Assembly (NCBI RefSeq): GCF_900113125.1
Contig: NZ_FOOG01000020.1
Coordinates: 1 to 62,564, forward strand
Direction of reading: 5' to 3'
Length of the DNA stretch: 62,564 nt
DNA from: Halobacillus alkaliphilus
GTDB lineage: Bacteria; Bacillota; Bacilli; Bacillales; Halobacillaceae
The first letter of the stretch is position 1, and each line of letters opens with the position of its first letter. A model generated the notes under the pieces. That model searched no databases, was not told the DNA's origin, and worked only from the letters and a program-made list of their open reading frames with translations. The position numbers and the translations under genes are program-made. Positions 1-7,457 of the stretch are shown here, in pieces.

Positions 1-142
1 AACATGACAGGTGAGGCCCCGGAAGGCGCCAGCCTGAGGAGACTCAGCGCATGCCCGCGGAAAGCGAGTCGTTCCCTGGAGCCCCTTCTCCACACAATAT
101 CTTGAATTCGAGTCTTCAACTACCCGGCCCTATTGTGCAATA
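1..142. repeat. MITE-like dispersed repeat, copy 1 (cut by window edge)
   Basis: Right-hand part of a repeat that recurs about ten times in the window. It carries the GCGGAAAGCGAGT core and ends in an inverted-repeat terminus reading ATATCTTGAATTCGAGTCTTC, followed by a CCGGCCCTATTGTGCAATA flank that is also seen, inverted, beside the copy at 62392. Bases 1-50 match the reverse complement of the copy at 46521 (the part near 46670-46720). No coding potential. The left end is missing. Confidence 0.75.
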
Positions 143-305
143 TGTCTCTTTTGTAAGACCCAAAGCATCATTGAACAGAGTCATCATAAAAACCCCCGAT
201 GCTAATTGCAGCTGCTTTTAACAGGAGAGAATTTACCAATGGTTCGCCTCCTCGGTCTCTTCCTTATGGGATCGAGGGAAGCCGGTCGTTTTAACAAGTA
301 CTTTT

Positions 306-1760
306 TTAAGGCTGGTAAGATAAACTTTTAACCATATCTTCATCTGATTCCGCAGGCAGGTCATAGCGTTGCTGGTAAGCTTCATTCCCTTTACCCGTGA
401 TCAAAACCCAGTCGCCTGCCTCCGCTAATTCCATAGCTTGCTTAATCGCTTTCGTTCGATCCGTTACAATCCGCCCTTTTTCATTGCCATGTTCATTTTG
501 CAAATGCTGCAGCTCTTTTTCCATATCTTCTTTTGAAACGGAATTTAAATCATCGAACGTGAGAATATAGTGATCACTTAATTCAGAGGTGATCGCCATC
601 ATCTCGCGTCGTTTCGTCCGGTCCCGGTCTCCTCTAAAGCCAAAGACGTGAATAACTTTCTCAGCCCCGCCTTGTCTAGCAGTGCTTAAGCAGTGAAAGA
701 TGGCATCCGGGGTATGAGCATAATCGATGACAAAGTTCACATCGTGGCGAGTAATGATCTGGAAGCGTCCTTTTACCCCTTCAAAATTCTGAATGGAGCT
801 CAGAATCTCTGCCGGCTTCCTTCCCAATACTTTGGCTGCGGCATAAGCCATCGTTACATTGTACATATTGTGAATCCCGTACATATTCGAATCAATTGAC
901 GTGACTTCATTCTTTTCCTGAACCTTTACGCGCGGCGGGTTAAAATTCGATTCCACAATACGGAAGTCACTTCCGCTCATTTCTCCTATACGATAAGTGG
1001 ATGTGCCATCTTCCTTTAAGATATCCGCCAGTTTTTGTCCCCAGGAGTCATCCGTATTAATCACTGCTTTTCCATCACTTTTCAGCAGATCAAATAACAT
1101 TTTCTTCGCTTCAAAGTACTCTTCCATAGAATCGTGATAATCCAGATGATCATGGGAGAGGTTCGTGAAAAGAGCGAGATCATAAGCTAACCCTTCGACA
1201 CGATATTGCGTTAAAGCATGAGACGTGACCTCCATAACCACCACGTCATCATTACTCTCCGATAACATCCGGTTAATTTCCAGGGAATTAGGAGTCGTAT
1301 GTTGAGATGGATAATCCACCCCATTAATTATGTTATGAATCGATCCAAATAAAGCGCACGAATGGCCCAAAGAGGCTAATATATGCTTGACCAGATAACT
1401 TGTCGTCGTTTTCCCATTGGTTCCTGTGATCCCGATCAGTGTTTTATTTCGCGAAGGATAATCATAATATTTACTGCTTATGATTCCTAAAGCCTTCCTA
1501 GCATTCTTTACTTGTACATAAGGGACCCCTGGATTTTGGAGGTCTGCTTCTCCTATGATGACAGCTGCTCCTTTTTGAATGGCTTCATCTATATAGGTAT
1601 GTCCATCTTTCAAAAACCCCTTAATGGCTATAAACAAATACCCTTCCTCTATCTGACTGGTATTATCAGCTAAACCGCTGATTTGCATGGTTTCGTCCAC
1701 ATTCTTATTTATAACTTCTGATTTTGATTCAAGTTCATAGACTAATTCCTGGAGTTTCAT
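306..1760 (-). CDS. murE: MurE-like UDP-MurNAc-dipeptide amino-acid ligase
   Basis: Cytoplasmic ATP-dependent Mur ligase, 484 residues, normal MurE length. By family it adds the third amino acid (diaminopimelate, lysine or ornithine) to UDP-MurNAc-L-Ala-D-Glu. Visible: N-terminal uridine-binding domain about 1-105; P-loop TGTNGKTT at 112-119; substrate motif HTTPNSLE near 154; the lysine pair at 219-220 where the carbamylated Lys of Mur ligases sits; DYAHTPD at 346 and GDRDRTKR at 377. The start ATG follows AAAGGAGAG. Odd points: it stands alone rather than in a division/cell-wall cluster, and where MurE enzymes carry DNPR (Dap) or DNPA/DDPR-like amino-acid specificity motifs this one reads DDLN at 403-406. 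It could therefore be a paralogue or an enzyme with another third-residue preference. Family certain, substrate not. Confidence 0.85.
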   Translation of the reverse strand: MKLQELVYELESKSEVINKNVDETMQISGLADNTSQIEEGYLFIAIKGFLKDGHTYIDEAIQKGAAVIIGEADLQNPGVPYVQVKNARKALGIISSKYYDYPSRNKTLIGITGTNGKTTTSYLVKHILASLGHSCALFGSIHNIINGVDYPSQHTTPNSLEINRMLSESNDDVVVMEVTSHALTQYRVEGLAYDLALFTNLSHDHLDYHDSMEEYFEAKKMLFDLLKSDGKAVINTDDSWGQKLADILKEDGTSTYRIGEMSGSDFRIVESNFNPPRVKVQEKNEVTSIDSNMYGIHNMYNVTMAYAAAKVLGRKPAEILSSIQNFEGVKGRFQIITRHDVNFVIDYAHTPDAIFHCLSTARQGGAEKVIHVFGFRGDRDRTKRREMMAITSELSDHYILTFDDLNSVSKEDMEKELQHLQNEHGNEKGRIVTDRTKAIKQAMELAEAGDWVLITGKGNEAYQQRYDLPAESDEDMVKSLSYQP

Positions 1761-1814
1761 GATGGCTCTCCTTTATTTATAAAAATCATATTTTTCATGT
1801 AAGACTTGGGCCTG

Positions 1815-2150
1815 ATTGGGCGGTAAGCTGTCTCAATTGGGCCGTCCTACACCTCAATTGAGCCGTCCTCTGCCTCAATTGGGCCGTGCTCCACCTCGAT
1901 TGAGCCGTCCTCTGCTTCGATTGGGCCGTCCTCTGACTCAATTGGGCCGTCCTCTTCCTCGATTGGGCCGTGCTCTGACTCGATTGGGCCGTCCTACACC
2001 TCAATTGGGCCGTGCTCTACCTCGATTGGGCCGTGCTCTACCTCAATTGCGCCGTCCTCTGACTCGATTGGGCCGTCCTACACCTCAATTGAGCCGTGCT
2101 CTTCCTCAATTGAGCCGTACTCAAACCTAGTTGCGCCGTGCAACATTTAA
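1815..2150. repeat. 21-bp tandem repeat array (minisatellite)
   Basis: Sixteen head-to-tail 21-bp units, consensus close to ATTGGGCCGTCCTCTACCTCA, starting at 1815, 1836, 1857 and so on. The first and last units are the most diverged. Variation is concentrated in the middle of the unit (TCCTACACC, GCTCTACC, TCCTCTGAC) while ATTGRGCCGT is nearly constant. Because 21 is a multiple of 3, both strands stay open and would encode heptapeptide repeats, but there is no ribosome binding site and I treat it as non-coding. It lies 55 bp upstream of the murE start, inside the region where a murE promoter or leader is expected. Confidence 0.9.
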
Positions 2151-2256
2151 CTTCAACTTTTCCATAGTCTTATTTAATGAAAAGTTTGTGCAGTTTCTGT
2201 GCACCTTTCTCCTTTTAGCACAGGAACCATCGTAACAGTCTCGATCATAAGCCTAA

Positions 2257-2289
2257 CAAAAAGACACCCATCCTAAAGACGAGTGTCTT
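2257..2289 (-). terminator. possible minus-strand terminator hairpin
   Basis: AAGACAC and GTGTCTT arms enclose a roughly 19-nt loop, followed on the minus strand by TTTGTT. No minus-strand gene ends directly upstream of it, so it may be a relic or may end read-through from the phosphoesterase gene. Confidence 0.3.
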
Positions 2290-2520
2290 ACCCTTGCACC
2301 GTATCTTAACATAGATTGTTTCCTATTATACACCAAATATTAACGGAAACGAGTCTCCTTTAAATATATGGGAAAAAAGGCTTTAGGACGGTGACCTATG
2401 AAGGAAGCAGAAAGCCCTGCCCCGGATTTAAAAACGGGAAGATGAAACGCTTTTCCTCAAAAATTCGTAATCCTGTTATCAAGAAATAAATTGGAAATAA
2501 TGAAAAAGGAGCTGAGTACT

Positions 2521-2676
2521 GTGAGTAAGCAGCGGAAAAACAAAACTCATAAGAGAGATATTTTAGACCTATTATTCACATTAATCCCCGAGCTGATCTT
2601 TTTACCGGTTCGAGTCCTCAAGTGGCTGGGGGAAGGTTTCGCGCGAATCGTCATTAAGCTCCTGAACGCCATCTGA
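2521..2676 (+). CDS. small basic membrane-associated protein, unknown function
   Basis: 51 residues from a GTG start at 2521, chosen because AAGGAG at 2506-2511 sits nine bases upstream; an ATG at 2491 has no such site. The N-terminus is very basic (KQRKNKTHKRD) and is followed by one hydrophobic segment from about residue 14 (LLFTLIPELIFLPVRVL) and an amphipathic tail. This fits a single-pass or peripheral membrane protein. I do not recognise the family. It is followed by a hairpin shared with the convergent phosphoesterase gene. Confidence 0.55.
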   Translation: MSKQRKNKTHKRDILDLLFTLIPELIFLPVRVLKWLGEGFARIVIKLLNAI

Positions 2677-2683
2677 ATTTCTG

Positions 2684-2710
2684 AACGTCATTCCACAGTG
2701 AAATGACGTT
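2684..2710. terminator. hairpin between convergent genes
   Basis: A 9-bp stem, AACGTCATT / AATGACGTT, between the small gene ending at 2676 and the phosphoesterase ending at 2717. The T-rich tail is weak on both strands. Confidence 0.5.
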
Positions 2711-2716
2711 TGGTGA

Positions 2717-3550
2717 TTAGTTTGCTTCATTAGAATCGGAAATGGTAAGCAGGCTCATCTGGCTCTGATTCCAGAACCGTACGGGAGCGATACTCGTTCC
2801 CAATCCGCTATCAATATAGAGCGTTGAACCGGAATCTACTTGATAGACTCCTTTCGTTAGTTCCGGAAATAAGCCTTGATCTGGAGCCACTACTGCGCCA
2901 ATGAATGGGAATCGAACCTGCCCGCCGTGCGTATGACCGCTCAAAATCAAGTCGGCCTGAATGCCGTCGTACTTAGTCACAACGTTTGGAGAATGAGACA
3001 GAAGAATCGTATAAGCGTTGTTATCGATCCCCTCAAAGGCTTGTTTCATATTTTCATGGTCTGTGGAACTGTCTGCGATTCCGGCGATGTTAATCGTAGT
3101 GTTCTCCCGCTGGAATGTAACATTGGTATTGTCCAGCATTGTAATGTTTCTTTCCCGAAGCCCCTGGAACAATTCTTCTGTCCGATCATTTTCCCATTCG
3201 TGGTTGCCCGATACATAATAAATGTCTTTCTGGATGGCTTTCAATTTCTCTGCCAGGTTAAAAACATGTTGTAACTGCTCGGTACTATGGTCGATCAAAT
3301 CTCCGGTAATGACAATCAGATCAGGGTTCAATTCTTCAGCTGTACGAACCAGTTTTTCATTTTCGTCGCCGAACACCTTATTATGTAAGTCAGTAATTTG
3401 TAATATTTCAAGCTCCTCGCCCTCGGGAAGCTCGCTGCTTTCAACGTTTACATGGTTAACTTTAAATACATTGGTATCGTAGATCGCTTTCCCGATCGAG
3501 GCAGCACCTAGTAAGATCATCAATGCTAAGAAACCAAGTCGTATTTTCAT
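2717..3550 (-). CDS. membrane-anchored calcineurin-like metallophosphoesterase
   Basis: 277 residues, similar in layout to Bacillus YkuE-type phosphoesterases. An N-terminal hydrophobic segment (about 5-22) should anchor it with the catalytic domain outside. The full set of metallophosphoesterase motifs is present: DLHN at 54, GDLID near 83, GNHEW at 115-119, LLSHSP at 183 and GHTHGG at 205-210, so a dinuclear metal site should form. The substrate is unknown; YkuE relatives are thought to act on the cell envelope. The ATG follows AAGGAGGTG. Monocistronic, convergent with the small gene at 2521. Confidence 0.85.
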   Translation of the reverse strand: MKIRLGFLALMILLGAASIGKAIYDTNVFKVNHVNVESSELPEGEELEILQITDLHNKVFGDENEKLVRTAEELNPDLIVITGDLIDHSTEQLQHVFNLAEKLKAIQKDIYYVSGNHEWENDRTEELFQGLRERNITMLDNTNVTFQRENTTINIAGIADSSTDHENMKQAFEGIDNNAYTILLSHSPNVVTKYDGIQADLILSGHTHGGQVRFPFIGAVVAPDQGLFPELTKGVYQVDSGSTLYIDSGLGTSIAPVRFWNQSQMSLLTISDSNEAN

Positions 3551-3871
3551 GGGGCACCTCCTTGCTCTTTTAAGATTCTCTCATACATCAATGAAGAGTT
3601 ACTACTAAATTTTTCAAATGATAAGAAATTCACACTAATTCTTTTGGTTTACGAATTGGCAGGTTCAGCTAATTTCTGGGTTTTTTCAGTATGGTTCCGA
3701 TTCTGCCAATCTTTTTTATTTCTCGGAAAATGCTGCCCTGCCAGTCTCCCGCTTTCCTGAGCGAGAAACAGAGGGTTCTTCCTGAATGAGCCTATCCATT
3801 CAGTACTCCAAAAAGCCCAACCAAAGCCGTATTCGTCTTTCCTACTAACGGCTTATTTTTCTTTTTTGAAA
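3551..3871. other. intergenic region, no gene supported
   Basis: About 320 bases between the divergent phosphoesterase and stress-protein genes. The only structure seen is an AAGCCGT/ACGGCTT hairpin near 3825-3855 followed by a T-rich stretch on the plus strand. A 27-codon minus-strand reading frame is too weak to call. Confidence 0.4.
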
Positions 3872-3896
3872 GCTTACACCACTTCATTTAGGGTAT
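3872..3896 (+). promoter_or_regulatory. candidate sigma-B promoter of the stress-protein gene
   Basis: GCTTAC (3872-3877), 13-bp spacer, GGGTAT (3891-3896). The sigma-B consensus known from Bacillus subtilis is GTTTAA-N12-14-GGGTAT, giving 4/6 and 6/6 matches. It would start transcription about 30 bases before the ATG at 3934. Confidence 0.6.
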
Positions 3897-3933
3897 GGAA
3901 TATTATTGGAAGAAACAAAAGGAGGCACAATTT

Positions 3934-4725
3934 ATGGATAAGAGAATTATAGGCGGCGTATTTAGTAAAGTGGGAAATGCCGAACAAGCGATTACGGATC
4001 TTCAATATCACGGATATGGATCCAACGACATATCTGTTTTTGCAAAAGATAAAAGTAAAGTGGCCGTGTTAGAAGATGAGATGGAAACACCCGTACGCTC
4101 CAATAAAGGCGGGCGAGGTAAAAACACTGGTAAAGGCGCAGGTTTAGGTGCGGCATCCGGTGGAATACTGGGTGGAATTGGCGGTTTGATTGCTGGATTA
4201 GGTCTGCTGGCCATCCCAGGAATCGGTCAGATTGCTGCTGCAGGTCCAATTGCTGCTGCCCTTACCGGTGCAGGAGTAGGTGCCGGCGGCGGTGGGATCG
4301 TTGGTGCGCTAGTTGGCGCAGGCATGTCTGAAAAGGATGCCCAGATGTACGAGAACCATCTGAAAGAAGGAAAAGTCATTGTCATTGTTGAAGCCACACA
4401 AGGACTTCAAGACAAAGTTTATCGCGCTTTCCTAACCAATAAGACAGAAAATAAAGCGATGTACCCTGAACCTTACAATAATCACAATCATGATGATCAC
4501 CATGATTCTGCAGATTCTCATCGAAATCATGATGAGCATTCTCACACGAAACACAACCATGAGCATGACACAGCAGTCAATAGCCATGATGACCATTCGG
4601 ATTCAACCAAGAACCACGGAAACCCGGATGATCCATTTTCCAATGTAAGGACTCAAGAGTCAGAAAAACGTACTCGAACTTCAGAGAGACACCACTCTAC
4701 TCACTCAGGTAATAAACGCTCCTAA
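3934..4725 (+). CDS. general stress protein (GsiB/17M-like, YflT-type domain) with His-rich tail
   Basis: 263 residues from ATG 3934, which follows AAAGGAGG; the in-frame ATG at 3895 overlaps the predicted -10 box and is rejected. Residues 1-60 (GGVFSKVGNAEQAI, then GYGSNDISVFAKD) match the N-terminal fold of the general-stress 17M family. Residues 75-145 form a glycine/alanine-rich hydrophobic segment able to insert in or across a membrane. The C-terminal 90 residues are rich in His, Asp and Asn (runs such as NHNHDDHHDSADSH), unusual for the family and suggestive of metal binding or a hydrated tail. A sigma-B-like promoter lies upstream and a strong terminator downstream, so it is a single-gene stress unit. 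Role in stress is by family; metal binding is inference. Confidence 0.75.
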   Translation: MDKRIIGGVFSKVGNAEQAITDLQYHGYGSNDISVFAKDKSKVAVLEDEMETPVRSNKGGRGKNTGKGAGLGAASGGILGGIGGLIAGLGLLAIPGIGQIAAAGPIAAALTGAGVGAGGGGIVGALVGAGMSEKDAQMYENHLKEGKVIVIVEATQGLQDKVYRAFLTNKTENKAMYPEPYNNHNHDDHHDSADSHRNHDEHSHTKHNHEHDTAVNSHDDHSDSTKNHGNPDDPFSNVRTQESEKRTRTSERHHSTHSGNKRS

Positions 4726-4737
4726 TGAAAGCACACT

Positions 4738-4781
4738 AAAAGCCGGGAACTTCTGCGAATCAGAAGTTCCCGGCTTTTTTA
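4738..4781 (+). terminator. intrinsic terminator of the stress-protein gene
   Basis: Perfect stem GCCGGGAACTTCTG / CAGAAGTTCCCGGC with a CGAAT loop and a run of six T. Confidence 0.95.
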
Positions 4782-4819
4782 TAATGATGCAATTAAATGC
4801 TGTGATGGAATCTCATAAA

Positions 4820-4866
4820 AGAGCTATTGCACAATCGGGAGCTTTTCTGTAGGAGGCTCAAACTAA
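4820..4866. repeat. relic of MITE-like repeat flank
   Basis: ATTGCACAATCGGGAGCTTTTCTGTAGGA-like sequence (written here in part) matches the outer flank of the repeats at 24786 and 46895, where CGGGAGCTT follows the terminal inverted repeat. No terminus or core remains. Confidence 0.4.
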
Positions 4867-4899
4867 AGAGTGCTGGATCGTCTAATGATCCAGCACTCT
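4867..4899 (-). terminator. terminator of the wecC-tagA operon
   Basis: Perfect 13-bp stem AGAGTGCTGGATC / GATCCAGCACTCT with a 7-nt loop, 19 bases beyond the tagA stop. Confidence 0.85.
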
Positions 4900-4917
4900 A
4901 ACGTACGTTTATGCTTT

Positions 4918-5631
4918 TTACTTCCGCTCTTTCCAGACCTTATAGAGAAACGTCGGGAGTTTAATCTGACGCTTCAGCCTCCACGGTTCTGTAATTAAAC
5001 GGTACAGCCATTCAATGCCGAATTTCTGGAAGAATCTTGGCGCTCGCTTCACCCGGCCGGAAATAACGTCAAACGAACCACCGACTCCCTGGAATATCCG
5101 TACATCCAGGTCCTTCATGTGATCCACAATCCAATATTCCTGCTTCGGACTTCCTAACGCTACAAAAAGAACATCCGGTTTCGCCTCGTTAATCGTCTGG
5201 ATCACATGCTCCTGATCCTTCTCATAACCATCGAGTACCCCCGCCACTTTAAGGTTAGGATACCTTTTCAGCAGACCGTCTTTCGCTTTTTCAGCTACTC
5301 CTGGCTTTGCTCCATAAAGGAACACCGATTTATCATGGGCCGATGCCTGCTCGCACAAGGCAAGAAGCATATCAATGCCGGTCACGCGGCTTGAGATATC
5401 CCCCCGGTTCATCTTTGAAGCGAGCAGAACCCCAACCCCATCAGGAATCTGGTACGTAGCCTTATTTAAAAGGTTCTTTAAATTGGGATCCTCTTGAGCC
5501 TGCAGAATCTTCTCTGGGTTAATGGCTACAATAAAGGACTGCCTTCTCTGTTCAATATCAGCTATGATGTTTTGCTTGAGTTCCTCGTAAGAATAACTGC
5601 TTACGTCGACTCCTAAGAACTGTTCCTTCAT
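4918..5631 (-). CDS. tagA: WecG/TagA family N-acetylmannosaminyltransferase
   Basis: 237 residues, the usual length. Family reaction: transfer of ManNAc (or ManNAcA in WecG) from the UDP-sugar to undecaprenyl-PP-GlcNAc, the second step of teichoic-acid linkage-unit synthesis, on the inner membrane face. Seen: VDVSSYSYEEL at the N-terminus, NPEKIL near 40, IPDGVGVL near 64, the TGIDML segment with catalytic-type Asp, and LGSPKQEYW near 160. The basic C-terminus (RLKRQIKLPTF) is the membrane-docking tail of the family. It lies 16 bases downstream of wecC, so both are co-transcribed. The pairing with a UDP-ManNAc dehydrogenase leaves open whether the donor is UDP-ManNAc or UDP-ManNAcA. Confidence 0.88.
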   Translation of the reverse strand: MKEQFLGVDVSSYSYEELKQNIIADIEQRRQSFIVAINPEKILQAQEDPNLKNLLNKATYQIPDGVGVLLASKMNRGDISSRVTGIDMLLALCEQASAHDKSVFLYGAKPGVAEKAKDGLLKRYPNLKVAGVLDGYEKDQEHVIQTINEAKPDVLFVALGSPKQEYWIVDHMKDLDVRIFQGVGGSFDVISGRVKRAPRFFQKFGIEWLYRLITEPWRLKRQIKLPTFLYKVWKERK

Positions 5632-5647
5632 GATTTCACCTGGACCC

Positions 5648-6925
5648 CTATCCGTTTTTTGAATCTCCCAGTCGTTTCGTGAGAAATCCTGCGTCTTTCC
5701 ATTGGTCTAACGATAGTGCATTTTTCGTATCAAATACAAGTCTACTTCTCATTTTACCTTGTATGTGTGCAGGGTCAAGCTGTTTAAACTCATCGTGGTC
5801 TGTGAGAATGACGACAATATCGGCTCCCTCTAGAGCTTCATCCATGCTCTGGGTCTGGTTGGAAGCGACATTTTCTTTAATATGCGGATCGTAGGAGGAG
5901 AAGCTGATGCCTCTCTCAACAAGTTCCAGAATTACTTTCAAGGATGGGCTTTCACGCTGGTCATCGATATTCGCTTTGAAAGAAAGTCCAAACAGAGCCA
6001 CTTTTGGATCTTGAATGTGCTGCTCTTTCAGGAATGATTCGATTTCTCCAGCTGTATATACCGGCATATGATCATTCGTATTACGGGACAGCTGTATGAT
6101 CTTCGAAAGATCAGGCTGAATTTCGGCCAGGAACCATGGATCCACGGCGATACAATGGCCGCCGACTCCTGGGCCAGGCGTATGAATATTTACCCGCGGG
6201 TGATAATTGGCCAGTTTAATGGCTTCCCATGAATTCACGCCGATTTGATCACTGATTAAGGCCAGCTCATTCGCAAAAGCGATATTCACATCGCGGTACG
6301 TGTTTTCAATTACTTTGGCCATTTCTGCCGTAGTGGCATCGGTTAAATGGATATTTCCTTTTACAAAGGACAGGTACAAGTCCTTTGTCATCTCGGAAGA
6401 CTTCTCATTGATGCCCCCGACAATGCGGTCATTATCCACCAGTTCCTGAAATACTTTGCCTGGGATAACACGCTCAGGCGAATGAGAGACGAATAACTCT
6501 TCTCCTATAGTAAGTCCCGTTTCTTCCAATACAGGAAGCATAACGTCTTCTACCGTTCTTGGCGGAACCGTTGATTCTAAAATGACAAGATTCCCTTCCT
6601 TTACAAACGGTACAATTGATTCAGTAGCTTTCTTTACGTAATCAAGATTCGCCGTTTTGTCCTCACGAATAGGAGAAGGAACCGCGATGACGAATACATC
6701 CGCTTCCGTCGGTTCGAGAGAGGCCGTGAATTTTCCGCTGTCTACTGCTTCTTCCAGCCGCTCCTGCAGACCATTTTCTTCTATATGAAGCTGTTTGGCA
6801 TTCACCATCTCTACAGCTTTCCGATTTACATCGACACCATGAACCTGGTGACCGTTAATCGCAAACATAACTGATGTAGGCAGGCCGATATAACCAAGCC
6901 CAACGACACAGAGTGACTTCTTCAT
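5648..6925 (-). CDS. wecC: UDP-N-acetyl-D-mannosamine dehydrogenase
   Basis: 425 residues from the ATG at 6925, chosen because AGAAAGGGAG lies seven bases upstream; alternative in-frame ATGs at 6931 and 6955 are worse placed. By family it oxidises UDP-ManNAc twice with NAD+ to UDP-ManNAcA. Seen: Rossmann motif GLGYIG near the start, ESTVPP near 119, VSHSPERV near 145, the central dimer helix region with EMAKVIENTYRDVNIA, and the catalytic GGHCIAVDP motif (Cys) near 256. The C-terminal UDP-binding domain begins with VALFGLSFKAN. It leads the operon with tagA and is preceded by a leader with a possible attenuator. UDP-GlcA dehydrogenase is the main alternative, but the ManNAc context and motif set favour WecC. 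Confidence 0.85.
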   Translation of the reverse strand: MKKSLCVVGLGYIGLPTSVMFAINGHQVHGVDVNRKAVEMVNAKQLHIEENGLQERLEEAVDSGKFTASLEPTEADVFVIAVPSPIREDKTANLDYVKKATESIVPFVKEGNLVILESTVPPRTVEDVMLPVLEETGLTIGEELFVSHSPERVIPGKVFQELVDNDRIVGGINEKSSEMTKDLYLSFVKGNIHLTDATTAEMAKVIENTYRDVNIAFANELALISDQIGVNSWEAIKLANYHPRVNIHTPGPGVGGHCIAVDPWFLAEIQPDLSKIIQLSRNTNDHMPVYTAGEIESFLKEQHIQDPKVALFGLSFKANIDDQRESPSLKVILELVERGISFSSYDPHIKENVASNQTQSMDEALEGADIVVILTDHDEFKQLDPAHIQGKMRSRLVFDTKNALSLDQWKDAGFLTKRLGDSKNG

Positions 6926-7084
6926 AACCATACTCCCTTTCTCTATCTGAACCATTCCTATTAATATCGTCTTTTATGCGGACGATATTGATGGGGTGTT
7001 TTTTTCATTTATCTGCTTATTCCTTTTTAAGAAATAAGGTTGATTTAAAATCCAGGCTGCCTGCTAAATTAATTTATGTATGCC

Positions 7085-7170
7085 GTTCGGATCGTCATAA
7101 AAAAATCCCCGCAAGCGGGCACACTCTATATAGTTCGGTTTCGTTCATACATTTATGACGTTCGGGGAAT
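7085..7170 (-). promoter_or_regulatory. candidate attenuator in the wecC leader
   Basis: Read on the minus strand, a CCCGC-TT-GCGGG stem followed by GATTTTTTT (about 7101-7122) resembles an intrinsic terminator placed about 175 bases before wecC. Flanking segments TTTATGACGTTCGG (plus strand, 7151 onward) and CGGATCGTCATAAA (7088 onward) are near-complementary and could form a competing larger hairpin. No ligand class is recognisable. Confidence 0.35.
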
Positions 7171-7381
7171 GCTTTTCCTTTACAGGGCATTTTTAAACAT
7201 GATATATCCTGATGCAAGCGTTAGATTAAAAGCAAGTTTCTCAACTTCTTATTGTACCTTATTTCTGCTTGGTAAGCTATTATGATCATTTCTTCACATG
7301 AATTTATTATACGGCTTTGCGACCTGTACATTCAACTTCTATTACATTCTTATCAATCTTGTAACCATCCCAGATGACGCA
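7171..7381. other. divergent intergenic region
   Basis: AT-rich sequence between the wecC leader and the polymerase-like gene; no coding frame with a ribosome binding site was found. Confidence 0.4.
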
Positions 7382-7410
7382 TAGACAGTCGATTAGTAAT
7401 GGTTTATACT
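7382..7410 (+). promoter_or_regulatory. sigma-A promoter of the polysaccharide genes
   Basis: TAGACA (7382-7387), 17-bp spacer, TATACT (7405-7410). It lies downstream of the first in-frame ATG (7374) and so supports the later TTG start at 7458. Confidence 0.6.
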
Positions 7411-7457
7411 TCAATATGTCATATCATAGAATATTCCAAACATTGAGGTGGTCACCT

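Noticed and set aside
1816-2130. 104-codon open frame with LGRPTPQ-like heptapeptides (and a mirror frame on the other strand)
   Set aside because: It is a by-product of the 21-bp tandem repeat; no ribosome binding site and both strands are equally open.
1815-2150. Possible CRISPR array
   Set aside because: Units are 21 bp with no unique spacers; nothing Cas-like is nearby.
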